Assembly: GCF_008312935.1 (NCBI RefSeq)
Contig: NZ_VSZO01000001.1
Span: 186,001-250,000, forward strand
DNA: 64,000 nt
Origin: Roseiconus lacunae
GTDB lineage: Bacteria; Planctomycetota; Planctomycetia; Pirellulales; Pirellulaceae
Reading direction: 5' to 3'
Shown here: one piece after another, positions 24,890-32,975 of the stretch
Layout: each line of letters starts with the position of its first letter
Numbering within the stretch: the stretch's first letter is position 1
Translations under genes and position numbers: made by a program
The notes under the pieces: model-generated
Database searches by the model: none
What the model was told of the DNA's origin: nothing
What the model saw: the letters and a program-made list of their open reading frames with translations, nothing else

Positions 24890-26308
24890 CTAACGCTCGT
24901 TAGTCTGCTTTGGTTCCACGACTCGAAATCGATTGTTACGGTACTCGCAGTCTTTTTTTCCGCTAAATCGTACTTGCGTTGCTTGTTGATTTTGGGCGGT
25001 AAATAAGCAGCTTGTCACTTGTGCAAACGTGGTCGATTCCAATCCAATACCGACTCGGTCGATCGCGGCAAAGGTGCAACCGGTGATATTTGCACCATCA
25101 CAGTTGCGAAGCGTCAAATCTGCTTCTTGTTTCGTCGCTCCGCCGAAGTGTTCCGAAGCAATCGTGACGTCGTCACAATATTCAAGGATAACGCCCAGCT
25201 TTGCCGATGCGCCGTCACCGTAGTGATAACGTGGGTTTCGATCGTAGAGGTTTCCGTTGAAGACAACTTGGCCACAATGCTTTGCAACTACGTTTGCCGT
25301 GTAGCCTTTCCATAACGTATTGCCTGTGATGGTGATTCCCCGGACATGCGACAAGTCGAGGTTGGTCTGGACATCTGAAAGGATGTTGTCCGCGATCGTG
25401 ATATTTCCGGTCCGGCGTTCGTCGGTAAAGTCACGGGGATTTGACAGTCCGTTGATTCGAACGTTAGCCGACCCAGGGGCGTCATGGGTGTGCTGGATCG
25501 TGCAGCCGACAATCGCAACTTCGCCGACCGATGAATCGGTCGAGTCCAGCCAGACGTTCGCGGTCGGTGACGCATCAGAATCTCCCATGTTGCCTTCGAT
25601 ATCGCACCCGGTAATCTGCAGGTTGCGAATTTCGCTGCCTTTGGCGACCACGCCACCACCGGCGTTGTAGCTGATGTGGCAATTGCAGATGTTGATCTGA
25701 TGCAAGTTGACGTGATCAAGAAAGACGCCAACACCGTGATTTTCATATAGATGACATTCCGACAGCGTTGTATTGCGATTTCGGTTGACCAATCGGATCG
25801 CGTCCTTCGCTTTGCGTACGACAACACGTGTAAGCGTCAACTGCATGGTGCCGTCCGCCTCGATACCCGAAGCGTCCGGATGGGCGCCGATGATTTCGAT
25901 CGCATCGACCATCGGCGTACGTTCATTTTCCCAAACGTTGGGTTGAACCGTGCCAGGGTTCGCCGTTCCTCGGTGGGTCCCAACGAATCGGAAGGCCGGG
26001 CCTGGTCCTTCCATACGAAATTGGGCGACGCCATCACCGGACAAACTGGTCCAACCGACTTTCGCCATGTCAATTTCAATCGTTCGTGTCAGTCGATACA
26101 CGCCACGGCGAAAGCGAATCGCACCTCCGTTTTCTTTGATCAGTTTTTCGATCGCGGCGGTGTCGTCGACTTTTCCGTCGCCGACGAGACTTTCGGGAGA
26201 CACTTCGTCGGCAACAACCTCGCGTCCGGGGAAATAAAACGAACAGCTGATGAATAATAAAAAGGAAACAAAGCCGATAAGCTTGATCTGTCGGTCCATG
26301 TCAATCAC
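24890..26308 (-). CDS. Exported right-handed beta-helix (pectate lyase-like) protein
   Basis: 472 residues. The N-terminus has a signal peptide (LIGFVSFLLFISCSFYF). Residues about 43-130 contain GDGKVDDTAAIEKLIKENGG and AIRFRRGVYRLTRTIEID, the standard opening of pectate_lyase_3-type beta-helices. The rest repeats about 22-residue coils such as ITGCDIEGNMGDS, VAIVGCTIQHTHD, ITIADNILSDVQTNLD and ITITGNTLWKGYTAN, typical of parallel beta-helix (NosD/CASH) folds. It probably binds or cleaves polysaccharide outside the cytoplasm. Catalytic residues cannot be picked out. The frame begins with GTG 26308; ATG 26299 is an equally good start. It is not obviously operonic with its neighbours. Confidence 0.83.
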   Translation of the reverse strand: MIDMDRQIKLIGFVSFLLFISCSFYFPGREVVADEVSPESLVGDGKVDDTAAIEKLIKENGGAIRFRRGVYRLTRTIEIDMAKVGWTSLSGDGVAQFRMEGPGPAFRFVGTHRGTANPGTVQPNVWENERTPMVDAIEIIGAHPDASGIEADGTMQLTLTRVVVRKAKDAIRLVNRNRNTTLSECHLYENHGVGVFLDHVNLHQINICNCHISYNAGGGVVAKGSEIRNLQITGCDIEGNMGDSDASPTANVWLDSTDSSVGEVAIVGCTIQHTHDAPGSANVRINGLSNPRDFTDERRTGNITIADNILSDVQTNLDLSHVRGITITGNTLWKGYTANVVAKHCGQVVFNGNLYDRNPRYHYGDGASAKLGVILEYCDDVTIASEHFGGATKQEADLTLRNCDGANITGCTFAAIDRVGIGLESTTFAQVTSCLFTAQNQQATQVRFSGKKDCEYRNNRFRVVEPKQTNER

Positions 26309-26349
26309 GCGGCCTCGTTTTACGTTGCTTCAGCTCAAATTAGTTTCTT

Positions 26350-27174
26350 TCAAGTCATTCGGCGTCGCCGTAATAGGAAACCGCCGGTCAACGATGATAG
26401 CAGGATCACCGCTGACGGTTCGGGGATCGCGACGGCTGCCCCTGAGAGGACGCGAAAGTTGCTAAACGCGGCTTCCGACTGACCACCTTGCCAGCTCTGA
26501 AGAATCGACTGTTGATCGCTTCGCATAAAGAACGAAACCATCAGATTGTCGCCGTTCCATTGTTGTTGAAGGCTGGAAAACGTGGTTGAGTCGTCGGCCA
26601 TCGTGGCACCTTTCGTCGTGGCCGCACCGACGGTGATGTCTCCGTTAGGGGCATGAAAAGAAACGAACAGCGTGCCCGATAGCTCGGAAGGTGTGCCAAG
26701 AAGCATGGCGTTTTGATTGACATCGTTCACCCGCGCCGCCCCCGCATAAGTTAACAGCGGTATCCCAGAGTTTGCGACCAAGCCGATCCCCGCAGAATTC
26801 TCTCCCGCTGCATCTTCGCCGATGCCAAACCCCAGTCCCAGCAGCCCACTTGGGTTCCCGGCAAAGGACCAATCATAGTCAATGGCCAACGCAAAACTGT
26901 CCGTGGGCCGAAAGTAGTGTCCCGTCATCGAACTGGCGACGGTCGAACCATTGACCGAAGCGAAGCCGATGTCGATTCCGGCGGCGATGGGCTGATCGAG
27001 CGCAAACAGGTTCGCCGTCGTAGGACTGGCCGCGACGCTGAATCCAGGATCGACCGGATCGGCAATCGGTTGCCAGGTTAAAAAATTGGTGACGTCGGCG
27101 TCGGCCTTGGATGGATCGATCCCGGCAATGACAGTCAGGCAAAAAACTGACAAGAGGATTTGGCGAAGACTCAT
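26350..27174 (-). CDS. PEP-CTERM-anchored exported protein
   Basis: About 274 residues from ATG 27174; the frame extends upstream to 27240, and ATG 27189 is possible. A signal peptide (LRQILLSVFCLTVIAG) is followed by a beta-rich domain of about 200 residues (for example SFALAIDYDWSFAGNPSG). At the C-terminus is a PEP-CTERM sorting signal: PEPSAVILLSSLTGGF then LLRRRRMT. Proteins with this tag are processed by exosortase and sent to the surface or extracellular matrix. The exosortase is not in the window. The body has no family I recognise. It lies beside the beta-helix gene in the same direction with a 41-base gap, so the two may be co-transcribed. Confidence 0.82.
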   Translation of the reverse strand: MSLRQILLSVFCLTVIAGIDPSKADADVTNFLTWQPIADPVDPGFSVAASPTTANLFALDQPIAAGIDIGFASVNGSTVASSMTGHYFRPTDSFALAIDYDWSFAGNPSGLLGLGFGIGEDAAGENSAGIGLVANSGIPLLTYAGAARVNDVNQNAMLLGTPSELSGTLFVSFHAPNGDITVGAATTKGATMADDSTTFSSLQQQWNGDNLMVSFFMRSDQQSILQSWQGGQSEAAFSNFRVLSGAAVAIPEPSAVILLSSLTGGFLLRRRRMT

Positions 27175-27442
27175 TGGGGGTCGCAACATCGCAAGAAAAC
27201 ACCGTGGAAGAAACTCATGTTGATCAAGACAGGATATCAATCGGCCCCGTCTGATTCAGCAGATTTTAAGATGGTTTTCGGCAATGACTTTCGTGGAGCA
27301 CCGGTTTTCTAGAAAAGGCGATTGATTCTTCGTCGACGACCTGCAAGCGACCGTCTCGATAGCTAAAACAATGGCCCTGCCGATCGAAGTGTCGCTCGCT
27401 TCGGCGACACACCGATGCCCCTCCCGCTAAGAGCCCGCGAGT

Positions 27443-28108
27443 ATGAAGAAATACATTGCCGAATTCGTCGGTACATTCATTTTGATTTTTGTCGGTACCG
27501 GTTCGGTGATCGTCAATTCGGTCACCGACGGTGACGTCTCACTGGTCGGCATCGCGATGGCATGGGGGTTAGTCGTTTCGGCGATGATCTATGCGATCGG
27601 TGATCTTTCGGGGGCACACATCAACCCTGCCGTGACAATCGCCTTTTGGGTGGGTAAACGATTCGAAGGCCGTAAGGTTGTGCCGTATATCGTGGCGCAG
27701 TGCGCGGGGGCAATCGCGGCAAGCCTGTTGTTACGATTCCTCTATCCTGATCAAGAAAGCTTGGGAGCCACACTGCCCGACGGGACGGTGATGCAGTCGT
27801 TCGTATTGGAAATCATGCTGACGCTGATGTTGATGTTCGTTGTCTTGAACGTGACCGTCGGCGCCAAAGAGAAAGGTATCACGGCAGGGTTAGCGATCGG
27901 CGGGGTGATTTCATTCGAAGTCCTTTGCGGTGGTCCGATCAGTGGCGCCTCGATGAATCCGGCACGGTCCCTCGCCCCCGCACTCGTTGGCGGTCAAATG
28001 CAGCACCTATGGGTATACTTGGTCGCGCCGGTGATCGGTTCCGTCGCAGCGGTTCCGATCAGTCATTACCTGCACTCCGAGCGTGAGCAAACGCCGGAAG
28101 CCGAATGA
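27443..28108 (+). CDS. Aquaporin (MIP family), NIP-like
   Basis: 221 residues with six membrane helices. Both NPA boxes are present: SGAHINPAVTIAF (Asn61-Ala63) and GPISGASMNPARSLAPA (Asn172-Ala174, selectivity-filter Arg175). The GPISGASMNPARS context resembles plant NIPs and bacterial AqpN rather than GlpF, and the second box lacks the Asp of glycerol channels. It moves water and possibly small neutral solutes or metalloids across the inner membrane. It stands alone; there are no arsenic-resistance genes nearby. The start ATG 27443 (MKKYIAEFVGTF) is clear. Confidence 0.92.
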   Translation: MKKYIAEFVGTFILIFVGTGSVIVNSVTDGDVSLVGIAMAWGLVVSAMIYAIGDLSGAHINPAVTIAFWVGKRFEGRKVVPYIVAQCAGAIAASLLLRFLYPDQESLGATLPDGTVMQSFVLEIMLTLMLMFVVLNVTVGAKEKGITAGLAIGGVISFEVLCGGPISGASMNPARSLAPALVGGQMQHLWVYLVAPVIGSVAAVPISHYLHSEREQTPEAE

Positions 28109-28428
28109 TCCAATTCGCAGGTCGGGCGGATGGTACTTCGGATTGACGACCGCTCTATTTCATCCTTTCCCAACCGAGCGTTAGTTTTGTCGCGGAACCT
28201 CAATGACGCCGCTGGCATTGTCGGCTTACGAATTAGAATGCTTCGGTTTTCAGACAGGTTCTTAATCGCGGCCGGGGCTTGATCGCCGAATTGAAGAACT
28301 GAATGATCTGTTAAAACACCGCGCTCGTCACTGAAAATAACTCAATGGTTGATCCTATCGCCCCCATCGCCCCCATCGCCCGGCGGAGGTGATGGTAGGT
28401 TGCGATCGACCGCTTCGGAATCCCAGGT
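28109..28428. other. 320-bp intergenic region with a short tandem repeat
   Basis: No gene is seen. Just before the cytidine deaminase gene, ATCGCCCCC occurs twice in tandem (28357-28365 and 28366-28374) followed by a partial third copy. The remainder is unremarkable. Confidence 0.45.
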
Positions 28429-28842
28429 ATGAATGAACTGAAGTCCAAGGAAATCGATCGATTGGTCCGCAGCGCGATCGATGCCCGGGACCAAGCGTAT
28501 GCCCCCCACAGTCATTTTTATGTTGGAGCTGCGTTGTGGATTCCCGACGGTGAAATCGTCTTGGGGTGCAACGTAGAAAACGCCAGCTACTCGCTTTCGA
28601 TCTGTGCCGAGCGGGTCGCGACATCGACGGCGGTCATGAAGGGCTATCGCGAATTCAAGGCGATCGCGATTGCCAGTGTCGGAGGGGTCAGCCCTTGCGG
28701 GGCGTGCCGTCAGTTCTTGTCTGAATTTGGTAGGGACTTACAAGTCATCATGGCGGACGTCCTCACCGGGGCTCGGCAGATTCGCTCACTTTCGCAATTG
28801 CTTCCCGACGCATTTGACGCGTCGAATCTGCCGATGAATTAA
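28429..28842 (+). CDS. cdd: Cytidine deaminase
   Basis: 137-residue cytoplasmic enzyme converting cytidine and deoxycytidine to the uridine forms. Zinc ligands and the catalytic Glu are visible: Cys59 and Glu61 in SICAERVA, Cys90 and Cys93 in SPCGACRQ. The substrate loop is CNVENASYSLSICAERV. The length fits the small homotetrameric type. It overlaps no neighbour and converges with the FHA gene, 54 bases apart. Confidence 0.93.
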   Translation: MNELKSKEIDRLVRSAIDARDQAYAPHSHFYVGAALWIPDGEIVLGCNVENASYSLSICAERVATSTAVMKGYREFKAIAIASVGGVSPCGACRQFLSEFGRDLQVIMADVLTGARQIRSLSQLLPDAFDASNLPMN

Positions 28843-28896
28843 AGCGACTCTGTTTCGCCTGAGCGCTCGAGTTGTGCCGTTCGCCAATCTTTGGAT

Positions 28897-29562
28897 TCAA
28901 TTTTCACCGTTCCATTCCGGATCGGAGATCTTGCGATGCATTTCACTCAGTCGCGCTTGGACGCTGAGCAGTCGCTGCCAGGCACTCAGCTTGAGTGAAA
29001 CGCTTTGACTATTCTCGTCAATTTTTGCGGTGTCGACCAAACGGCAAATCCGATGCTGCAAAAAGTCAAGAATCTCGCAAAGCTGGGCACGTTGTCCCGG
29101 GCTGAGATTATCGGGGATCGAAGGGGCATCTCGAAGTGACGCGACATCGATTTGAAATGGAGAGCGTTCTTGGCTGAGGTCGAGCGCGACCGAGCTTTCC
29201 GAAGACGACATCTCACGCGCCATCGTGGGATTGTCGCTGCCGAGCGCAGCCAACCTTGCCGCGATCTCTTCTTCTGAGCCGACAAGCATCAGGCTGCGGC
29301 CGACCGAGATCAAGTCTCCACTGCGGAGAATTTTCAGTGGGTACTCGACACCATTTACCTTGGTCCCATTGGTGCTGTCTAGATCGGTCAGCACCAAGCG
29401 GTCGTTGTCACGCTGGATCTTGAAATGGCAGCGACTGACCCGCTCATCATTGAGCTGGATATCGTTGATCTCTTCGCGTCCAACGGTGAAAGGTGGGTTC
29501 AAGTTATGAAACACCTTTCCCCGGTCTGCGCCGTGTAAAACTTTTAATGTCACACCCGACAT
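28897..29562 (-). CDS. FHA-domain protein
   Basis: 221 residues. Residues 1-95 form an FHA domain with its key residues: VGREEINDIQLNDERVSRCH (Gly-Arg, Ser-x-x-His) and DLDSTNGTKVNG (Asn-Gly). It binds phosphothreonine peptides. The remaining 125 residues are helical (QRAQLCEILDFLQHRICRLV) with no domain I recognise. No kinase gene adjoins it. The start is ATG 29562. A cytoplasmic adaptor role in Ser/Thr kinase signalling is the usual inference. Confidence 0.85.
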   Translation of the reverse strand: MSGVTLKVLHGADRGKVFHNLNPPFTVGREEINDIQLNDERVSRCHFKIQRDNDRLVLTDLDSTNGTKVNGVEYPLKILRSGDLISVGRSLMLVGSEEEIAARLAALGSDNPTMAREMSSSESSVALDLSQERSPFQIDVASLRDAPSIPDNLSPGQRAQLCEILDFLQHRICRLVDTAKIDENSQSVSLKLSAWQRLLSVQARLSEMHRKISDPEWNGEN

Positions 29563-29880
29563 GGGCAGACTCCGCTGATGAGTTGATGAGTGATACGTGG
29601 CGTTCCGGCAGCGCTAGCGTGTATGTGACGCGAGTGCGCTGCTCCAATTGGAAATCTGGATGTGATCGGTCAGCCGAAATCCGAATTGGAACGCGGCGCT
29701 AGCTCCGGTCTATTGGAGTGCAGATCGACACTTGAAACACAAAGGTGCAGCAGTCGCACAATATATCCGCTGATGAACGCATTGTCTCGCAGTTTCTGAG
29801 GGTCTAAACGGGGGGCGTCGGGTGGTCCTGTCGGTTCGCCGGATCTGGTTCACCGGCCCCGAAGGCGTCTGCCGGTCAGT
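29563..29880. other. 318-bp intergenic region
   Basis: I see no gene, hairpin or repeat here. The flanking genes are both on the minus strand, so the promoter of the FHA gene should be within it. Confidence 0.4.
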
Positions 29881-31248
29881 TTACATCACCTGGGCGATGA
29901 CACATTTTAGGTACTCGCTCTCCGGGCAGGTCGCCGACGTCGGATGATCGGCCGGGGCACCGCGGTTTTCTAACAGAACAATATCTCGGCGTTTCTTTCG
30001 TCCGGCATCGGTCAGCATCGCCACAAACTCAGCTCTGGAAACACGCCCGCTGCAACTGCACGTGACAAGCATTCCGCCACTGGGAATCAAGTCGAGTGCC
30101 ATCGTGTTAAGACGTCGATACGCTCGCAAAGCTTGGTCGACCTGTTTGCGTGAACCGGCAAAACGTGGTGGATCTAAAATCACAGCGTCAAATTTCTCTC
30201 CTCGATCTGCGAACGCTCGCAACGCATCAAAACAATCGTCACGGACGAACGACATCCGACCGGAAAGCTCGTTCCGTTCGGCGGCAGCTTTCGCGGCTTC
30301 GAGTGCGTGCTCGCTCGAGTCGACCCCGATTACCTCTGCCGCCCCCGCCTTCGCAGCAACTAAACCGAATCCGCCGGTGTAGCAACACACATCTAACACG
30401 CGTTTTCCGTGCAAGTAACGCGCAGCGGCCGCATGATTTTTTCTTTGGTCGAGATATCCGCCCGTTTTTTGCCCACTGACCAAGTCAACGACGAGGTCCA
30501 GACCGTTCTGACGATAGGCAACTCCGTCGGGAGAAATCGGTTCCGGCGAGACAATTGTTCCAGATTCCGCTGACACGCCTTCAAACTTTGCGGTCCGTTC
30601 ATCGATCCGGACAACGATTTTTTCGCACCCGGTCGCCTGACGCAAATGATCAAGAATCAGATCGCGATAGCGCAGCAGCGCCCCGGCCGTGAACTGAACC
30701 CCGAGCGTATCGGCATAGCGATCGACGATCAGTCCGCTCAGCAGATCCGATTCACTAAAGATCAATCGCTCGGCCTCCTCACCGGTCTCGGTCGCCGCCA
30801 ACCGTCGCCGGGCGATCGCAAGGTCAATTCGGTCACGCCAGAACTGATCGCAAATCGGGTGCCGGCGATCGAAGCTGTAAAGTCGGATCCGCAGTCGACT
30901 GGCCGGATTGATCAATCCTTGGGCTAAAAAATTTCCATCGATATCAACGAGATCAACGACATCGCCGCATTGAGATTGAGTCTCATTTTCTGGAGCTTTG
31001 CCACCGATCGCCTTGCCGCCTCCGATCAAGGCGTGTGCGTGCACCCACGGATGCCTGGCAAGAAACGGGAACTGTCGTCCCGGTTTGACACGCCATTGCG
31101 GTGTCCTGTCGCGGTCATGAACCTCGTCGCTCGGCGAGGTGTCGGAAGGTTCGGTGGCGTCGTTCTCGATTCGATCGTTGGGTGCTGGGGGCATCGACGG
31201 TTCTATCAAAGGGGCGTCTAGTGGAGAGAAGGTAGATTCGTTTAACAT
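29881..31248 (-). CDS. RlmI-type 23S rRNA methyltransferase (class I SAM)
   Basis: 455 residues. The first 50 are acidic and probably disordered. A PUA-like domain follows (WRVKPGRQFPFLARHPWVHA), then a Rossmann methyltransferase: SAM motif VLDVCCYTGGFGLVAAKAGA and catalytic-side ILDPPRFAGSRKQVDQAL, then LVTCSCSGRVSRAEF. This order matches RlmI, which methylates cytosine C1962 of 23S rRNA in E. coli; the homologue here may act on the equivalent site. The N-terminal extension is longer than in E. coli RlmI (about 396 residues). It stands alone. Confidence 0.87.
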   Translation of the reverse strand: MLNESTFSPLDAPLIEPSMPPAPNDRIENDATEPSDTSPSDEVHDRDRTPQWRVKPGRQFPFLARHPWVHAHALIGGGKAIGGKAPENETQSQCGDVVDLVDIDGNFLAQGLINPASRLRIRLYSFDRRHPICDQFWRDRIDLAIARRRLAATETGEEAERLIFSESDLLSGLIVDRYADTLGVQFTAGALLRYRDLILDHLRQATGCEKIVVRIDERTAKFEGVSAESGTIVSPEPISPDGVAYRQNGLDLVVDLVSGQKTGGYLDQRKNHAAAARYLHGKRVLDVCCYTGGFGLVAAKAGAAEVIGVDSSEHALEAAKAAAERNELSGRMSFVRDDCFDALRAFADRGEKFDAVILDPPRFAGSRKQVDQALRAYRRLNTMALDLIPSGGMLVTCSCSGRVSRAEFVAMLTDAGRKKRRDIVLLENRGAPADHPTSATCPESEYLKCVIAQVM

Positions 31249-31354
31249 TCCTATTACGCACCGCTCATTGGGGTGCAGTCAATCGTTTGCCGGGTCGATA
31301 TATTGGGCAAAGAGGTGACTATAAATAGGTTCCCATAATGAAAGGTTTTTGAAC

Positions 31355-31633
31355 ATGACTCACGTTGTCGCCGAACCCTGCTCAGGCTGCAAATACACCG
31401 ATTGTGTCGTCGTCTGCCCCGTTGAGTGTTTCTACGAGGGTGACCAGATGGTTTATATCCACCCCGAAGAATGCATCGATTGCGAAGCATGCGTGCCCGA
31501 GTGTCCGGTCGAAGCGATCTTCCACGAAGACAATGTGCCCGATGAATGGAAGAGCTACATCGAGCTAAACGCCGAGAAATCGGAAGAGTGCGAAGTGATC
31601 ACGGAAAAGAAAGAGCCGCTGGCGGACGACTGA
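31355..31633 (+). CDS. fdxA: 7Fe-type ferredoxin (FdxA-like)
   Basis: 92 residues. The N-terminal CSGCKYTDCVVVCPVECF and the second cluster CIDCEACVPECPVEAI give the cysteine pattern of [3Fe-4S][4Fe-4S] seven-iron ferredoxins (Azotobacter FdI/FdxA type). The tail is acidic. ATG 31355 is chosen; the frame also has a TTG two codons earlier. AAAGG lies about nine bases upstream. A strong terminator follows. Partner reductase and acceptor are unknown. Confidence 0.9.
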   Translation: MTHVVAEPCSGCKYTDCVVVCPVECFYEGDQMVYIHPEECIDCEACVPECPVEAIFHEDNVPDEWKSYIELNAEKSEECEVITEKKEPLADD

Positions 31634-31947
31634 TCCCAACGGGCCAATGAAACTGTTGGCCGAACACCTCTGAGCAACTGAACAAAAAAGCCTTGCCGGA
31701 CAAATTCCGGCAAGGCTTTTCTTTTTCGGCCGAAACTGACTTTGCTCGCTCTCGACAGCCATCACCTCGGTGGGGATGGCTCACCTAGATCTTTCCGCTG
31801 GACGTCGTGTCTGGTTTGCGGAACGATTGGTGTGTGTGCCGGTGCGAGCTTCGACGCACCAAGACCTGCCACCCTCGCGCCGTCCGGAACGAGCTCGTTT
31901 ATCCGCACGAACTCCTTCAACGACGACCGCGACGACTTGAGCGATCG
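31634..31947. other. 314-bp intergenic region between convergent genes
   Basis: It contains the terminator at 31689-31726 and no gene that I can support. Plus-strand ORFs beginning near 31742 run antisense to the HNH gene and show no motifs. Confidence 0.45.
31689..31726 (+). terminator. Rho-independent terminator after the ferredoxin gene
   Basis: A perfect 12-bp stem AGCCTTGCCGGA (31689-31700) with TCCGGCAAGGCT (31706-31717), loop CAAAT, followed by T-runs at 31717-31720 and 31722-31726. An A-run on the left side lets it work on the other strand as well, facing the convergent HNH gene. Confidence 0.93.
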
Positions 31948-32553
31948 TTACCCCGCGGCCGGCAGGAAGGTTTTCCAGCAGTCGTATCGAGGGTCGTCGA
32001 CCGAATGGGTGACAAGCGGATTGAATCGCGGCTTGACCGGCTTGTTCATCAACTTCATGCCAGCCTCTTTCGGAGTCCGTCCGCCTTTGCGTGAATTGCA
32101 CCGCAAGCAACACGCCACGATGTTCTCCCAGGTCGTTGGGCCGCCCTGGCTTCGCGGGATGACATGATCCAAACTCAGCTTGTGCGTCGGCAGATCTTTA
32201 CCACAGTACTGACAGGTGTGCTCATCGCGAGCGAACAGATTCTTGCGATTGAAACGCACCGTTTGCATGGGCATTCGGTCGAACCGTGTCAATCGAGCGA
32301 TCCGAGGGATCTGCAACTCGAATCCGACCGCCTGGATGAACTCATCGCCGGGTTGTTTCTCGATCGAGTTTAACTGGCTCATCTCGCACCAGCTTTCGAA
32401 GTCATAGCTGATGAACTGGCCGGCTTCGTGGCTGATTACTTCGGCACATTCGCGATACAGCAATGTCAACGTGCGGCGAACATCGACCACACGGATAGCC
32501 ATATAGAAGCGATTCAGGATTAGAACGTGACTGTCCAGCAAACTCTGACTCAT
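31948..32553 (-). CDS. HNH endonuclease-family protein
   Basis: 201 residues from ATG 32553; the frame is open to 32694, but the extra 47 residues look like noise. The C-terminal half holds the nuclease fold: HTCQYCGKDLPTHKLSLDHV, IPRSQGGPTTWENIV, then CLRCNSRKGGRTPKEAG, that is Cys pairs for zinc and the D-H...N...H/N core. The N-terminal part (MSQSLLDSHVLILNRFYMAI) is conserved among plain bacterial HNH proteins of this type, which are often present in all strains and not in mobile elements. The substrate is unknown. It lies opposite the membrane-protein gene. Confidence 0.82.
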   Translation of the reverse strand: MSQSLLDSHVLILNRFYMAIRVVDVRRTLTLLYRECAEVISHEAGQFISYDFESWCEMSQLNSIEKQPGDEFIQAVGFELQIPRIARLTRFDRMPMQTVRFNRKNLFARDEHTCQYCGKDLPTHKLSLDHVIPRSQGGPTTWENIVACCLRCNSRKGGRTPKEAGMKLMNKPVKPRFNPLVTHSVDDPRYDCWKTFLPAAG

Positions 32554-32975
32554 CTCAGCAAAATCCTTGCAGAAACTTGACCAGCACGCACTTGCCAGTC
32601 GGGCCAACGAATTGGTGAAAAGGAACAGGCAAACCGCACAGATGTGGACCTGCTGACCTCCCGAGGTCGTTGCCATTTTAGCCAAACACGCCAACGCGAT
32701 GGGGGATCAATCAGGGCCGCGAACGCGTTCCTCATTCGACTTTCATGTTTTTTTTGCGGTTCCTAGTGCCTGCCCAGACACCCCCGATGGGCGTTTGGGT
32801 TCGCCATCGAACACAGTCGATCAGAAGAAACGGGATTCCCGTTGACCTTTGAGGGCGACTTTTCCTAACGTTCCAACCGCGCCCGTTCATCCGTGCCGTT
32901 GCGTTTCATTTGGGCTGGTGTCGCCGATACCCCCGGCGTGTTTCAAAGATTCAATCAGGCCAACCGAAGCCGACC
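32554..32975. other. About 420 bp between divergent genes
   Basis: Depending on the starts of the flanking genes this is a promoter-bearing gap. I see no conserved coding sequence; alternative upstream extensions of both neighbours are open but lack similarity. Confidence 0.4.

Noticed and set aside
31742-32167. 141-residue plus-strand ORF
   Set aside because: Antisense to the HNH nuclease gene, which has complete zinc and catalytic motifs.
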